Part shown: positions 26,542-33,909 of the stretch, one piece after another
Layout of the letters: each line of letters starts with the position of its first letter
How positions within the stretch are numbered: the stretch's first letter is position 1
Assembly: GCA_032068765.1 (NCBI GenBank)
Contig: DAMBHY010000011.1
Span: 10,957-74,956, forward strand
Direction: 5' to 3'
Source: DAMBHY01 sp032068765
Lineage (GTDB): Bacteria; Bacteroidota; Bacteroidia; Bacteroidales; Dysgonomonadaceae
Length of the DNA stretch: 64,000 nt
Translations under genes and position numbers: made by a program
Notes under the pieces: model-generated
What the model saw: only the letters and a program-made list of their open reading frames with translations
What the model was told of the DNA's origin: nothing
The model's database searches: none

Positions 26542-26588
26542 ATATTTTATTTTTAAATTATTCAGTATAACAAAAATAGAAAAAAAAT

Positions 26589-27296
26589 CTACAAGTGCAC
26601 ATAGGTGCCAATATTTTCCCCCTGCATCAGTTTTTGAAGATTTCCGAAAGTATCCATATCAAAAACTACAATCGGCAAATTATTTTCTTTACACATCGTG
26701 GTGGCAGTTAGATCCATAATTTTTAGTCCGCGATTATAAATTTCGTCAAACGAAATTTTATCAAATTTTGTAGCTGATGCATCTTTCTCAGGGTCAGCCG
26801 TGTAAATGCCGTCTACTCTTGTACCTTTTAGCATTACATCAGCTTCAATCTCAATTCCACGAAGTGCGGAAGCTGTGTCAGTAGTGAAAAACGGATTTCC
26901 GGTACCTGCAGAGAAGATTGCAATTTCACCATTTTCTACGGCTTCAATTGCTTTCCACTTGGTATATAATTCACCTATCGGTTCCATACGAACAGCAGTA
27001 AATACCCTATTTTTTTGACCTTCTGAAGTTAACGCCGAACTCAATGCTAAACTATTAATGACTGTTGCAAGCATTCCCATCTGGTCGCCTTTCACACGGT
27101 CAAAACCTTTTTGTGTGCCTTTCAGACCGCGAAAAATATTTCCGCCTCCAATCACAATCCCGATTTGTATGCCCATATCGGATATCGCCTTAATTTGTTT
27201 TGCGTAATCCTGAAGACGGTTTTCGTCAATCCCGTAGTTTTGTGTTCCCATAAGGGATTCGCCACTAAGTTTTAGTAATATTCTTTTGTACTTCAT
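26589..27296 (-). CDS. pyrH: UMP kinase
   Basis: 235 residues. It phosphorylates UMP to UDP in pyrimidine synthesis. Amino acid kinase fold motifs: KRILLKLSGESLMG at the start, GIVIGGGNIFRG near 48, and GTGNPFFTTDTA near 135. It precedes frr and follows birA by 4 bases. Confidence 0.98.
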   Translation of the reverse strand: MKYKRILLKLSGESLMGTQNYGIDENRLQDYAKQIKAISDMGIQIGIVIGGGNIFRGLKGTQKGFDRVKGDQMGMLATVINSLALSSALTSEGQKNRVFTAVRMEPIGELYTKWKAIEAVENGEIAIFSAGTGNPFFTTDTASALRGIEIEADVMLKGTRVDGIYTADPEKDASATKFDKISFDEIYNRGLKIMDLTATTMCKENNLPIVVFDMDTFGNLQKLMQGENIGTYVHL

Positions 27297-27300
27297 ATCT

Positions 27301-28053
27301 TTAGTTGTTGTTTATTACAAATTGAACTTCTTTAAAAGCATAAGCTTTCTTTTCTCCGCTTTCTTTTTCCAAAATTAATTGTCCTGAAGGTAAAATATTT
27401 TGAATCTTTGCTTTAAACTTACCCTCAGCATCTATAAATTCGTAGAAAGACTCACCATGATACAAATCTTTCATATATTCAGAATTTATAGAGTCTACAA
27501 CGCCTCTTTTCGCGTTCTCATAAAGATGTTGATATTCTCTAATGATTTCTCCCAATATTTTTTTTGTATCGAAAGTTCTGTTACAAATCTGATAAAGCGA
27601 AACAGGATTTGGCAAATTGTCGGGGAAAGATTCTTCGTTGATATTTATTCCCATTCCAATCACTGATTGCTGTATTTTTGTATCCGCCAAATCGTTTTCA
27701 ATCAACATTCCTGCTATTTTACAATCGTTCCAAAAGATATCATTTGGCCATTTGATTCTAATATCTTGTGTGTATTTACTCAGCACATTTTTTACCGACA
27801 ACGCAGCGATTTTTGATATTAAAAATTGACTTTTGGCTTCAATAAAATTCGGATAAATAACGAGTGAAAAGAGTATATTTTTGTTAGGCGAAGAAAACCA
27901 ACTGTTTCCTTTTTGTCCACGACCTCGCGTTTGAAAATCTGTATATACCACAGACCCTTCCACCGGATTTTCTTCTCTTCCCCATTTTTTGGCAAAAGTA
28001 TTTGTGGAATCTGTATGTTCTAAATATAATAGGTTATCAACCCAATCTGTCAT
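27301..28053 (-). CDS. birA: Biotin-[acetyl-CoA-carboxylase] ligase, catalytic-only
   Basis: 250 residues. It attaches biotin to carboxylase carrier proteins. The catalytic loop GRGQKGNSWFS is near residue 45 and KWPNDIFWNDCKIAGMLIE near 100. The N-terminal helix-turn-helix of regulatory BirA is missing, so it is not expected to repress transcription. It overlaps the yjbR-like gene by 17 bases. Confidence 0.94.
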   Translation of the reverse strand: MTDWVDNLLYLEHTDSTNTFAKKWGREENPVEGSVVYTDFQTRGRGQKGNSWFSSPNKNILFSLVIYPNFIEAKSQFLISKIAALSVKNVLSKYTQDIRIKWPNDIFWNDCKIAGMLIENDLADTKIQQSVIGMGININEESFPDNLPNPVSLYQICNRTFDTKKILGEIIREYQHLYENAKRGVVDSINSEYMKDLYHGESFYEFIDAEGKFKAKIQNILPSGQLILEKESGEKKAYAFKEVQFVINNN

Positions 28054-28396
28054 AATATTCTTTTTGAGTTTTCTTAGGTAATTTCTTGATTACCTCGTCA
28101 ACTGAATGTTGTATTAGTTCATTTAATAAATCAGGCGTTGCGTACTCCAAATAAACGGTATTCCAATAAGCTTTATTCATATGATAGCCTGGAACAATCC
28201 AGTTATAATTATCACGCAATTCTATTGCTTTCTGAGGCTCGCACTTCAAATTGATGCAATGTCTTTCGGCATCTGTAGGAATAAGTGCGAACATTTTGCC
28301 GCAAACTTTAAATACCACAGTCACATCATCAAAAGGAGTGGAAACTTCCGCACCTTTAATATTTTGACAATATAAGTAAACCGTTTCTATATCCAT
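28037..28396 (-). CDS. MmcQ/YjbR family protein
   Basis: 119 residues. Features of the YjbR double-wing fold: GAEVSTPFDDVTVVFKVCGKMFAL, CEPQKAIELRDNY and PGYHMNKAYWNTV. The fold is linked to DNA-binding-like surfaces, but function is unknown. It lies between yraN and birA with a 3' overlap of 17 bases with birA. Confidence 0.88.
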   Translation of the reverse strand: MDIETVYLYCQNIKGAEVSTPFDDVTVVFKVCGKMFALIPTDAERHCINLKCEPQKAIELRDNYNWIVPGYHMNKAYWNTVYLEYATPDLLNELIQHSVDEVIKKLPKKTQKEYYDRLG

Positions 28397-28401
28397 CGTC
28401 T

Positions 28402-28761
28402 TTAAAATGCTAAGAAGGCATCATCAATATGGTCTATTTGAAAGTTTTTACCATCCCATACAATTCCGATAATGTCAAAACGAACAGGTTTATCTATATC
28501 TTTTTCAATAATATATTGATGGGCAGCTTCTATCATTCGTTTCTGACGTGATTTCCCTACAAAATCTTCAGGATTTCCCCATTGTGTTGAAGTTCTGGTT
28601 TTCACTTCTGCAAAAACCAAAAATTCATTATTCTCAGCAATAATATCAACCTCCAGCCCATAAAACATCCAGTTTTTTTCGACAATGGAATAACCGTTTT
28701 TCATGAGAAAGGCTGCCGCTTCCTCTTCACCACGTCTACCCAATTCGTTATGCTGCGCCAT
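28402..28761 (-). CDS. YraN family (UPF0102) endonuclease-like protein
   Basis: 119 residues, the usual size. The predicted Holliday-junction-resolvase-like fold shows GRRGEEEAAAFLMKNGY and the active-site pattern EVDIIAENNEFLVFAEVKTR. Role uncertain. It is the first gene of the minus-strand block running down to 21766; the 123 bases upstream separate it from the divergent plus-strand genes. Confidence 0.93.
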   Translation of the reverse strand: MAQHNELGRRGEEEAAAFLMKNGYSIVEKNWMFYGLEVDIIAENNEFLVFAEVKTRTSTQWGNPEDFVGKSRQKRMIEAAHQYIIEKDIDKPVRFDIIGIVWDGKNFQIDHIDDAFLAF

Positions 28762-28884
28762 AGAATAATTGAATTATTGGTAAAAATACAAATTTACCCC
28801 CAAACAATTTCCTCATTGTTAAAAAAAAATGTTTTTTTGTATTCTATTATCAGCAAGTCAAATTAATTCTCCTGATTTTCGGAA

Positions 28885-29109
28885 ATGAAGATATTAAAAA
28901 GAAATATATCCCAACAACACAAGCCACGCACTAAAAAAGCAGAGTTCATGTTGTCGGATGAAGAATATGCCATCATTACTTTTTATCTAAAGAAATACAA
29001 CATATCCAACCGCTCGCGATGGTTTAGGGAAACAATCATTACTCATGTTCTCAAAAATATGGAGATGGACTATCCCACCCTGTTCCGCGAAAATGAAATG
29101 AGACGCTAA
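28885..29109 (+). CDS. Small basic protein, possible ribbon-helix-helix
   Basis: 74 residues, rich in Arg and Lys at the start. KKAEFMLSDEEYAIITFYLKKYNISNRSRWFRETIITHVL has the strand-helix-helix pattern of ribbon-helix-helix DNA-binding proteins and of the small mobilisation or antitoxin proteins of Bacteroidota. No toxin or relaxase gene is nearby. It lies 11 bases before tadA on the same strand. Function not recognised. Confidence 0.55.
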   Translation: MKILKRNISQQHKPRTKKAEFMLSDEEYAIITFYLKKYNISNRSRWFRETIITHVLKNMEMDYPTLFRENEMRR

Positions 29110-29120
29110 AATAAAAGCTT

Positions 29121-29555
29121 ATGCTGGATGACGAATATTTCATGAAACAAGCTATCATCGAAGCTGAAAAGGCATTTGCTAAAGATGAAATTCCTATCGG
29201 CGCAGTTATTGTGTCGCAACAAAGAATCATTGCGCGTGCTCATAATCTCACACAAAAATTGAATGACGTAACCGCTCATGCAGAAATGCAAAGCATCACG
29301 TCAGCTGAGGACGTTCTTGGAGGAAAATACCTGCAAGGTTGCACTTTGTATGTAACGGTAGAACCTTGCCCGATGTGTGCCGGAGCATTGGGATGGTCGC
29401 AGATTTCGAGAATAGTGTATGGTGCAAAGGATGAAAAAAGAGGTTACTGCAAATTCTCTCCTTCACTCCTTCATCCCAAAACTATCGTGAAATCAGGCGT
29501 ATTAGAAGAAGAATGCAGCGCATTGATGCAAAAGTTCTTTGCGAAGAAACGATAA
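29121..29555 (+). CDS. tadA: tRNA adenosine(34) deaminase / nucleoside deaminase
   Basis: 144 residues. The zinc deaminase motifs are complete: HAEMQ (His and catalytic Glu near residue 53) and PCPMCAGA (two Cys near 83). TadA converts A34 of tRNA-Arg to inosine. A guanine deaminase-like paralogue cannot be wholly excluded, but length and the DEIPIGAVIV start favour TadA. It is followed by an 800-base gene-poor region. Confidence 0.9.
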   Translation: MLDDEYFMKQAIIEAEKAFAKDEIPIGAVIVSQQRIIARAHNLTQKLNDVTAHAEMQSITSAEDVLGGKYLQGCTLYVTVEPCPMCAGALGWSQISRIVYGAKDEKRGYCKFSPSLLHPKTIVKSGVLEEECSALMQKFFAKKR

Positions 29556-29740
29556 TTCTCCAAGTATATTGAGACCTCAAAACACATTGCGCGAAATTCT
29601 ATCAATCATCAGCAATACTGCTTTAAACTGCAATGCAATAATAAAATCTTATAGCGCGACCAAATACATATAGCTTATAGCTTCCAATTGTTAACAAACA
29701 CTAAATAGATTGCAATTCTACCTATATTATTCATTATTAA

Positions 29741-30101
29741 TACCATTGTCGAAAGCAATGGTACTTTCACAAATCGGTAAAAGTACCGTTGACAAAGACA
29801 ACGCTCCATTACTAATCGGTAAAACGACTGTTGCGTTAAGCAACGTTATAAAACAGGGTGGAAATTCTACCGTTGCGCTTATCAACGCTCTATTACATTA
29901 ACGTACTATAACATTGTTTTCGGCAACGGTGCAAATACAGCTCAGATTTGGACCGTTGCCGAACGCAACGCTCCAAAAACAAAATAAAATAATAGATAAA
30001 TGTTGCGCAATGGTGTAATTACTACTTGGTGATGATATATCTTTCTTGTGCAATGGTGTCAGAATGGTTTAAAATAGGACTGTTGTCTTTCGCAACGGTC
30101 C
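29741..30101. repeat. Array of nine degenerate palindromes with ~42-bp period
   Basis: Units share the core ACCGTTG, 5-7 spacer bases, CAACGGT/CAACGCT. Dyad centres lie at about 29752, 29795, 29837, 29879, 29920, 29962, 30006, 30049 and 30089, i.e. spacings of 43, 42, 42, 41, 42, 44, 43 and 40. Unit 1 has a compensated change (ACCATTG/CAATGGT), and unit 9 pairs nine bases including a G-U. Between 29710 and 29901 the plus strand is open and reads as a 14-residue repeat around GKTTVALSNAPL, but this frame is lost later in the array. The flanks 29556-29740 and 30102-30202 hold nothing I recognise. Confidence 0.8.
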
Positions 30102-30202
30102 AAATCCGAGTTGGGAAAGGGCCATTAATTTAAGTTGATGCTTATATTCTTTTTATAATACTTATTATATAAATTCTTAAACAGTGTAATTTACTAATTA
30201 TT

Positions 30203-30361
30203 ATGGTGATGAGTGTCAAACAATATACATATTTCCTTATTGTCACAATAATATTTGGTGGAAAATCTATACTTAAATTTATGCTAATTGGATTTACATC
30301 ATTAATTTTACGATTCTTTATGTATGGTATTTACTTTGTATTGACCACATTTATATTCTGA
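30203..30361 (+). CDS. Candidate small hydrophobic protein
   Basis: 52-codon ATG frame with two hydrophobic stretches (about residues 8-20 and 26-51), ending 10 bases before the HD-domain gene. Such a frame can arise by chance in A/T-rich DNA, and no ribosome binding site or family is recognised. Listed as a possibility because it fills the gap between the palindrome array and the HD gene. Confidence 0.25.
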   Translation: MVMSVKQYTYFLIVTIIFGGKSILKFMLIGFTSLILRFFMYGIYFVLTTFIF

Positions 30362-30371
30362 TTAATTATTT

Positions 30372-30962
30372 ATGGATTCTCGTTTACAACAACAAATCAA
30401 CTTTATACTCGAAGCCGACAAGCTTAAAACAGTTCTAAGAAGGAACTTACTTACTGACGATTCTCGTCGAGAAAATAGTGCTGAACATAGTTGGCACAGC
30501 ATTTTGATGGCACAGATTCTTTTTGAGTATGCCGATAATAAAAACGAACTAGACTTACTGCATATAATCAAAATGATTACTATCCACGATATTGTGGAAG
30601 TGTATGCAGGTGACACTTTTATGTATGACGTTGAGGGTTACAAAGATAAATTTGATAGGGAAAATAAAGCAGCAATTGAAATTTTCGGACTGCTTCCCGA
30701 AGATCAAAGAAAAGAATATTACGAACTTTGGCTCGAATTTGAAAATGAAGAAACTCCTAATGCGCAATTTGCAGCAATGACGGATAAGATGATGCCTGTT
30801 ATTATCAATACATACAACGGAGGAACTAGTTGGCGCGAAGCTAATATCTCTTGCGAACAGGTAATTGAGAGTCAAAAGAATATAGCAAACGGTCCTGAAG
30901 TATTCAAAAATCTGTTGCAAGAATTAATCGGCGTATGCCGCAAAAATGGTAATTTAGTTTAA
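30372..30962 (+). CDS. HD-domain phosphohydrolase, YfbR-like
   Basis: 196 residues. The HD signature is complete: RRENSAEHSWHS (His near residue 38), then ITIHDIVEVYAGDT (HD at about 75-76) and a later Asp in FAAMTDKMMP. This is the pattern of YfbR-type 5'-deoxynucleotidases and related HD hydrolases that act on nucleotides. The C-terminus carries a further helical segment. It is 10 bases upstream of the C26 peptidase-like gene on the same strand. Confidence 0.85.
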   Translation: MDSRLQQQINFILEADKLKTVLRRNLLTDDSRRENSAEHSWHSILMAQILFEYADNKNELDLLHIIKMITIHDIVEVYAGDTFMYDVEGYKDKFDRENKAAIEIFGLLPEDQRKEYYELWLEFENEETPNAQFAAMTDKMMPVIINTYNGGTSWREANISCEQVIESQKNIANGPEVFKNLLQELIGVCRKNGNLV

Positions 30963-30972
30963 TTATATAGCT

Positions 30973-32022
30973 ATGAATAAAAAAATATTACTTCTGATAC
31001 TTGGTTTGGTTCTTGGTTTGTCAGGAACAATTCAGGCAAAAAAAATCACTAGAATAGCCCTGATGAATCCTTCAACCGGTGCTTTGAACAATGCGCTGAA
31101 TCTTATCAATAAAAAATATCTGTATGCCGATAGCATTGTAATTGTTGGGTTGCTTCACGAATCGCAAAAAGAAACGCTCGCTGCATCCAAAGAATTTGTC
31201 TGTAAAAATAATATTCAGAATGTTGAATTCTTTGTTATCAAAGGTGATATTACTTTGAAGGAACTTTTTCAGGAAAACGCATGCAGTGCTGATTTTAGAA
31301 AGATATTTGAAACTACCGATGCGCTTATCCGCTTTGGTGGCGATGATATTCCACCAAGTATTTACGGAGAAAAAATGTTTCTCAACACAGAGATTTATCC
31401 CAAATCTATGAACTGGCAGATTTCGCTTTTCTATCACTTTTTAGGCGGAAGTCAATCGGTTGATTCTCGACCATTTTTGGCGGAAAAACCGTCGTATCCA
31501 ATCGTAGGCGTATGCCTTGGTATGCAGATGATGAATGTGGCTGCTGGCGGCACCATGTATCAGGATATTCCTTTTCAGATTTACAACATTACTACTTTTG
31601 AAGACTTGAATAAATTGGGAAACGAAAATATCCACCGTAATTTTTGGGAAAAGTTGGACAACGAAAATTCATATTCCTATATCCATTTTCATCCAATTAA
31701 AATCATAAAAAACAGTTTGTTGGATTTTCCGCGAAAAAATCAATCACCAAAAGTTGCAAGTGTTCATCATCAGGCAGTAAAAAAATTGGGTAAGGATTTT
31801 GAAGTAATAGCAACTTCGATGGATGGAAAAGTCATAGAAGCTATTCATCACAAAAGTTTTAGGAATGTTTATGGCATACAGTTTCACACAGATTTTTCGG
31901 AATTGTATGATGAAAACGAAGTTTTTCACATTGCTCCAAACAATGATTATAAGGTCAGCAAAGAAACCGGAGATTTTCATCGGAATTTTTGGGTGGATTT
32001 TAGCAAAAGGTTACCAAAATAA
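30973..32022 (+). CDS. Secreted class I glutamine amidotransferase-like (peptidase C26) protein
   Basis: 349 residues with a signal peptide (cleavage likely after IQAK). The core matches the gamma-glutamyl-GABA hydrolase/C26 fold: LIRFGGDDIPPSIYG near 118, the nucleophile elbow GVCLGMQMM (Cys181), HHQAV and the closing histidine motif GIQFHTDF. In most of the family that last motif is HPE; here the acid is Asp. Residues 1-110 have an unusual N-terminal region typed for none of the families I know. It probably cleaves a gamma-glutamyl amide in the periplasm; substrate unknown. Confidence 0.78.
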   Translation: MNKKILLLILGLVLGLSGTIQAKKITRIALMNPSTGALNNALNLINKKYLYADSIVIVGLLHESQKETLAASKEFVCKNNIQNVEFFVIKGDITLKELFQENACSADFRKIFETTDALIRFGGDDIPPSIYGEKMFLNTEIYPKSMNWQISLFYHFLGGSQSVDSRPFLAEKPSYPIVGVCLGMQMMNVAAGGTMYQDIPFQIYNITTFEDLNKLGNENIHRNFWEKLDNENSYSYIHFHPIKIIKNSLLDFPRKNQSPKVASVHHQAVKKLGKDFEVIATSMDGKVIEAIHHKSFRNVYGIQFHTDFSELYDENEVFHIAPNNDYKVSKETGDFHRNFWVDFSKRLPK

Positions 32023-32235
32023 AAATATTGATTCGTATTTGTGTATAATTGTTTTTTAGAATTGTCTTATCATTACAAAGTGTCAACAAAGGTTGGATAG
32101 GTGACAGCCTTAAAATACATAACTAACCTCCCACACAACATTATCAGGATAATCGAATAGCAAAATGTCGAAAAATAATTGACTTTTAATACGTAATTTA
32201 TCCTTTAAAAAAAGTATTTATATTATTTTTTTTTC

Positions 32236-32243
32236 TAATTTTG
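32236..32243 (+). promoter_or_regulatory. Probable -7 box of the transhydrogenase operon
   Basis: TAATTTTG fits TAnnTTTG; predicted start near 32250 gives a leader of about 90 bases. No -33 TTG at the right spacing. Nothing else is recognised in the 318-base gap 32023-32340. Confidence 0.5.
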
Positions 32244-32340
32244 ACGCCAATTAGCGGGTTAAACTTCTCACTTTAAAATCTGAAGAAAAACTGCGCAATA
32301 CTTCTAATATTATATTAACTGTTTAAATAATTATTCTATT

Positions 32341-33498
32341 ATGATTATTGGAATTCCAAAAGAAATCATGCACGGTGAGGCACGCGTTGCGGCTACACCC
32401 GAAACTGTAAAAAAATTCGTTTCTGATGGTTTTACCGTTTTAGTTGAAAACGGTGCAGGAGTAGGTTCTCACTACTACGACGAAGAATATGCAAACGCTG
32501 GCGCAGAGATGGTTGCAAATGCTGCTGACATCTTCTCAAGATCAGAACTTATTCTCAAAGTAAAAGAACCTTTGTTCAACGATGAGTTAGGCAAACACGA
32601 AGTTGACTTGATGCATAGAGGTCAATATCTTATCACCTTTATTCACCCTGCTTCTCCGGTTAACCACGAAATGGTAAAAAAATTAGCTGATGCCGGAGTT
32701 ATCGGTCTTACATTGGATGGTATTCCACGTATCAGCCGCGCACAAAACATGGATGCTTTAACATCAATGAGTACCTGCGCAGGTTACAAAGGTATCATTA
32801 TGGCTGCAGACTCAATGACTTCTTTCCTTCCACAAATGTTTACGGCAGTAGGTGTACTTCAACCAGCTAAAGTATTGGTAATTGGTGTGGGTGTTGCAGG
32901 TTTGCAGGCATTAGCTACAGCTAAACGTCTTGGTGCTATCACTCATGCAATGGACATTCGTCCGGCAGCTGTGGAACAAGCAGGAAGCTTGGGCGCAAAA
33001 ATCATCGACTTCAATGTTCCTCAAGAATTAGCCATCGCCGAAGGTGGTTATGCAAAAAAACTTCCTGAAGATTGGTTGCAAAAAGAACGCGAAGTATTGA
33101 AAGACGTATTGAAAGATATGGATATAGTATTCTGTAGCGCTCTTATTCCCGGAAAAATCGCTCCAATTCTTATCACTGAAGACATGGTGAAAGGTATGAA
33201 AAACGGCGCGGTGATTGTTGACATTTCTATCGACCAAGGTGGTAATTGCGAAATCACTCCATTTGGTGAAATCGAAGTTAAACACGGTGTTACACTTCAG
33301 GGTGTTAAAAACATTCCGGGTCTTATCCCTACAAGTTCTACCTGGATGTTCTCAAACAATGTCTACAACCTGGTGAAATTCTTGGTGAAAAACGGAAAAA
33401 TTGCTTTGGATATGGATGACCAAATCGTTCGTTCTATCTTAGTAACTCATGACGGACAAATCGTTCATGAAGGAGCTAAAGAAGCTATGGGTCTATAA
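32341..33498 (+). CDS. pntAA: NAD(P) transhydrogenase alpha subunit, domain I
   Basis: 385 residues carrying the NAD(H)-binding domain I of proton-translocating transhydrogenase. It begins MIIGIPKEIMHGEARVAATPE, has the Rossmann loop VIGVGVAGLQALATAKRLGA near residue 180, and the catalytic-loop GAIVHAMDIRPAA equivalent follows. VDISIDQGGNCEIT is intact. As in the Rhodospirillum-type three-gene layout, domain I is a separate soluble polypeptide, with the membrane part of alpha encoded by the next gene. A 99-base gap with a hairpin separates them. Confidence 0.95.
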   Translation: MIIGIPKEIMHGEARVAATPETVKKFVSDGFTVLVENGAGVGSHYYDEEYANAGAEMVANAADIFSRSELILKVKEPLFNDELGKHEVDLMHRGQYLITFIHPASPVNHEMVKKLADAGVIGLTLDGIPRISRAQNMDALTSMSTCAGYKGIIMAADSMTSFLPQMFTAVGVLQPAKVLVIGVGVAGLQALATAKRLGAITHAMDIRPAAVEQAGSLGAKIIDFNVPQELAIAEGGYAKKLPEDWLQKEREVLKDVLKDMDIVFCSALIPGKIAPILITEDMVKGMKNGAVIVDISIDQGGNCEITPFGEIEVKHGVTLQGVKNIPGLIPTSSTWMFSNNVYNLVKFLVKNGKIALDMDDQIVRSILVTHDGQIVHEGAKEAMGL

Positions 33499-33520
33499 TG
33501 GACAAATAGTATAAACAAAA

Positions 33521-33569
33521 AAATATGGCGGACTGCAGCTTTTATGGTTACAGCTGCCATATTTCTTTT
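33521..33569 (+). terminator. Hairpin between pntAA and pntAB
   Basis: Nine-base perfect arms AAATATGGC (33521-33529) and GCCATATTT (33556-33564), with partial inner pairing, followed by CTTTTAT. It may act as a leaky terminator setting the ratio of soluble to membrane subunits. Confidence 0.5.
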
Positions 33570-33597
33570 ATATAAATTAATGCATTAAAACATAGAC

Positions 33598-33909
33598 ATG
33601 AATCCAGTTATTTTAGTTATTGTATTTATCATCACATCGATAGTGGGATATTTTATTATAAAAAATGTTCCAAGTCTTCTTCATACACCGCTCATGTCAG
33701 GCATGAACGCATTGTCTGGAATTACAATTTTAGGCGCGATTGCTGCCTTGGGATTAGCGTCCAAAGATGGTAACCCTAACACCACAATTATAGGATTAAT
33801 CATTGGCGGTCTTGCCATTATTAGTGCAACAATTAATGTAGTTGGCGGCTTCGGAGTTACACATCGAATGTTGAGAATGTTTAACCGTAAAAAGAAAAAC
33901 ACAAAATGA
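33598..33909 (+). CDS. pntAB: NAD(P) transhydrogenase alpha subunit, membrane part
   Basis: 103 residues with three transmembrane helices (about 2-22, 38-56 and 62-83), matching the C-terminal membrane part of the alpha subunit (GISMNALSGITILGA-type motif HTPLMSGMNALSGI near residue 29). The stop overlaps the pntB start as ATGA, so translation is coupled. Confidence 0.93.
   Translation: MNPVILVIVFIITSIVGYFIIKNVPSLLHTPLMSGMNALSGITILGAIAALGLASKDGNPNTTIIGLIIGGLAIISATINVVGGFGVTHRMLRMFNRKKKNTK

Noticed and set aside
29710..29901. 63-codon frame in the 42-bp array as a genuine repeat protein
   Set aside because: It needs a non-ATG start, covers only part of the array, and stops while the palindromes continue; kept only as a repeat.
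29741..30101. CRISPR array
   Set aside because: The repeats are degenerate and palindromic at 42-bp spacing without conserved direct repeats plus unique spacers, and no cas genes are nearby.
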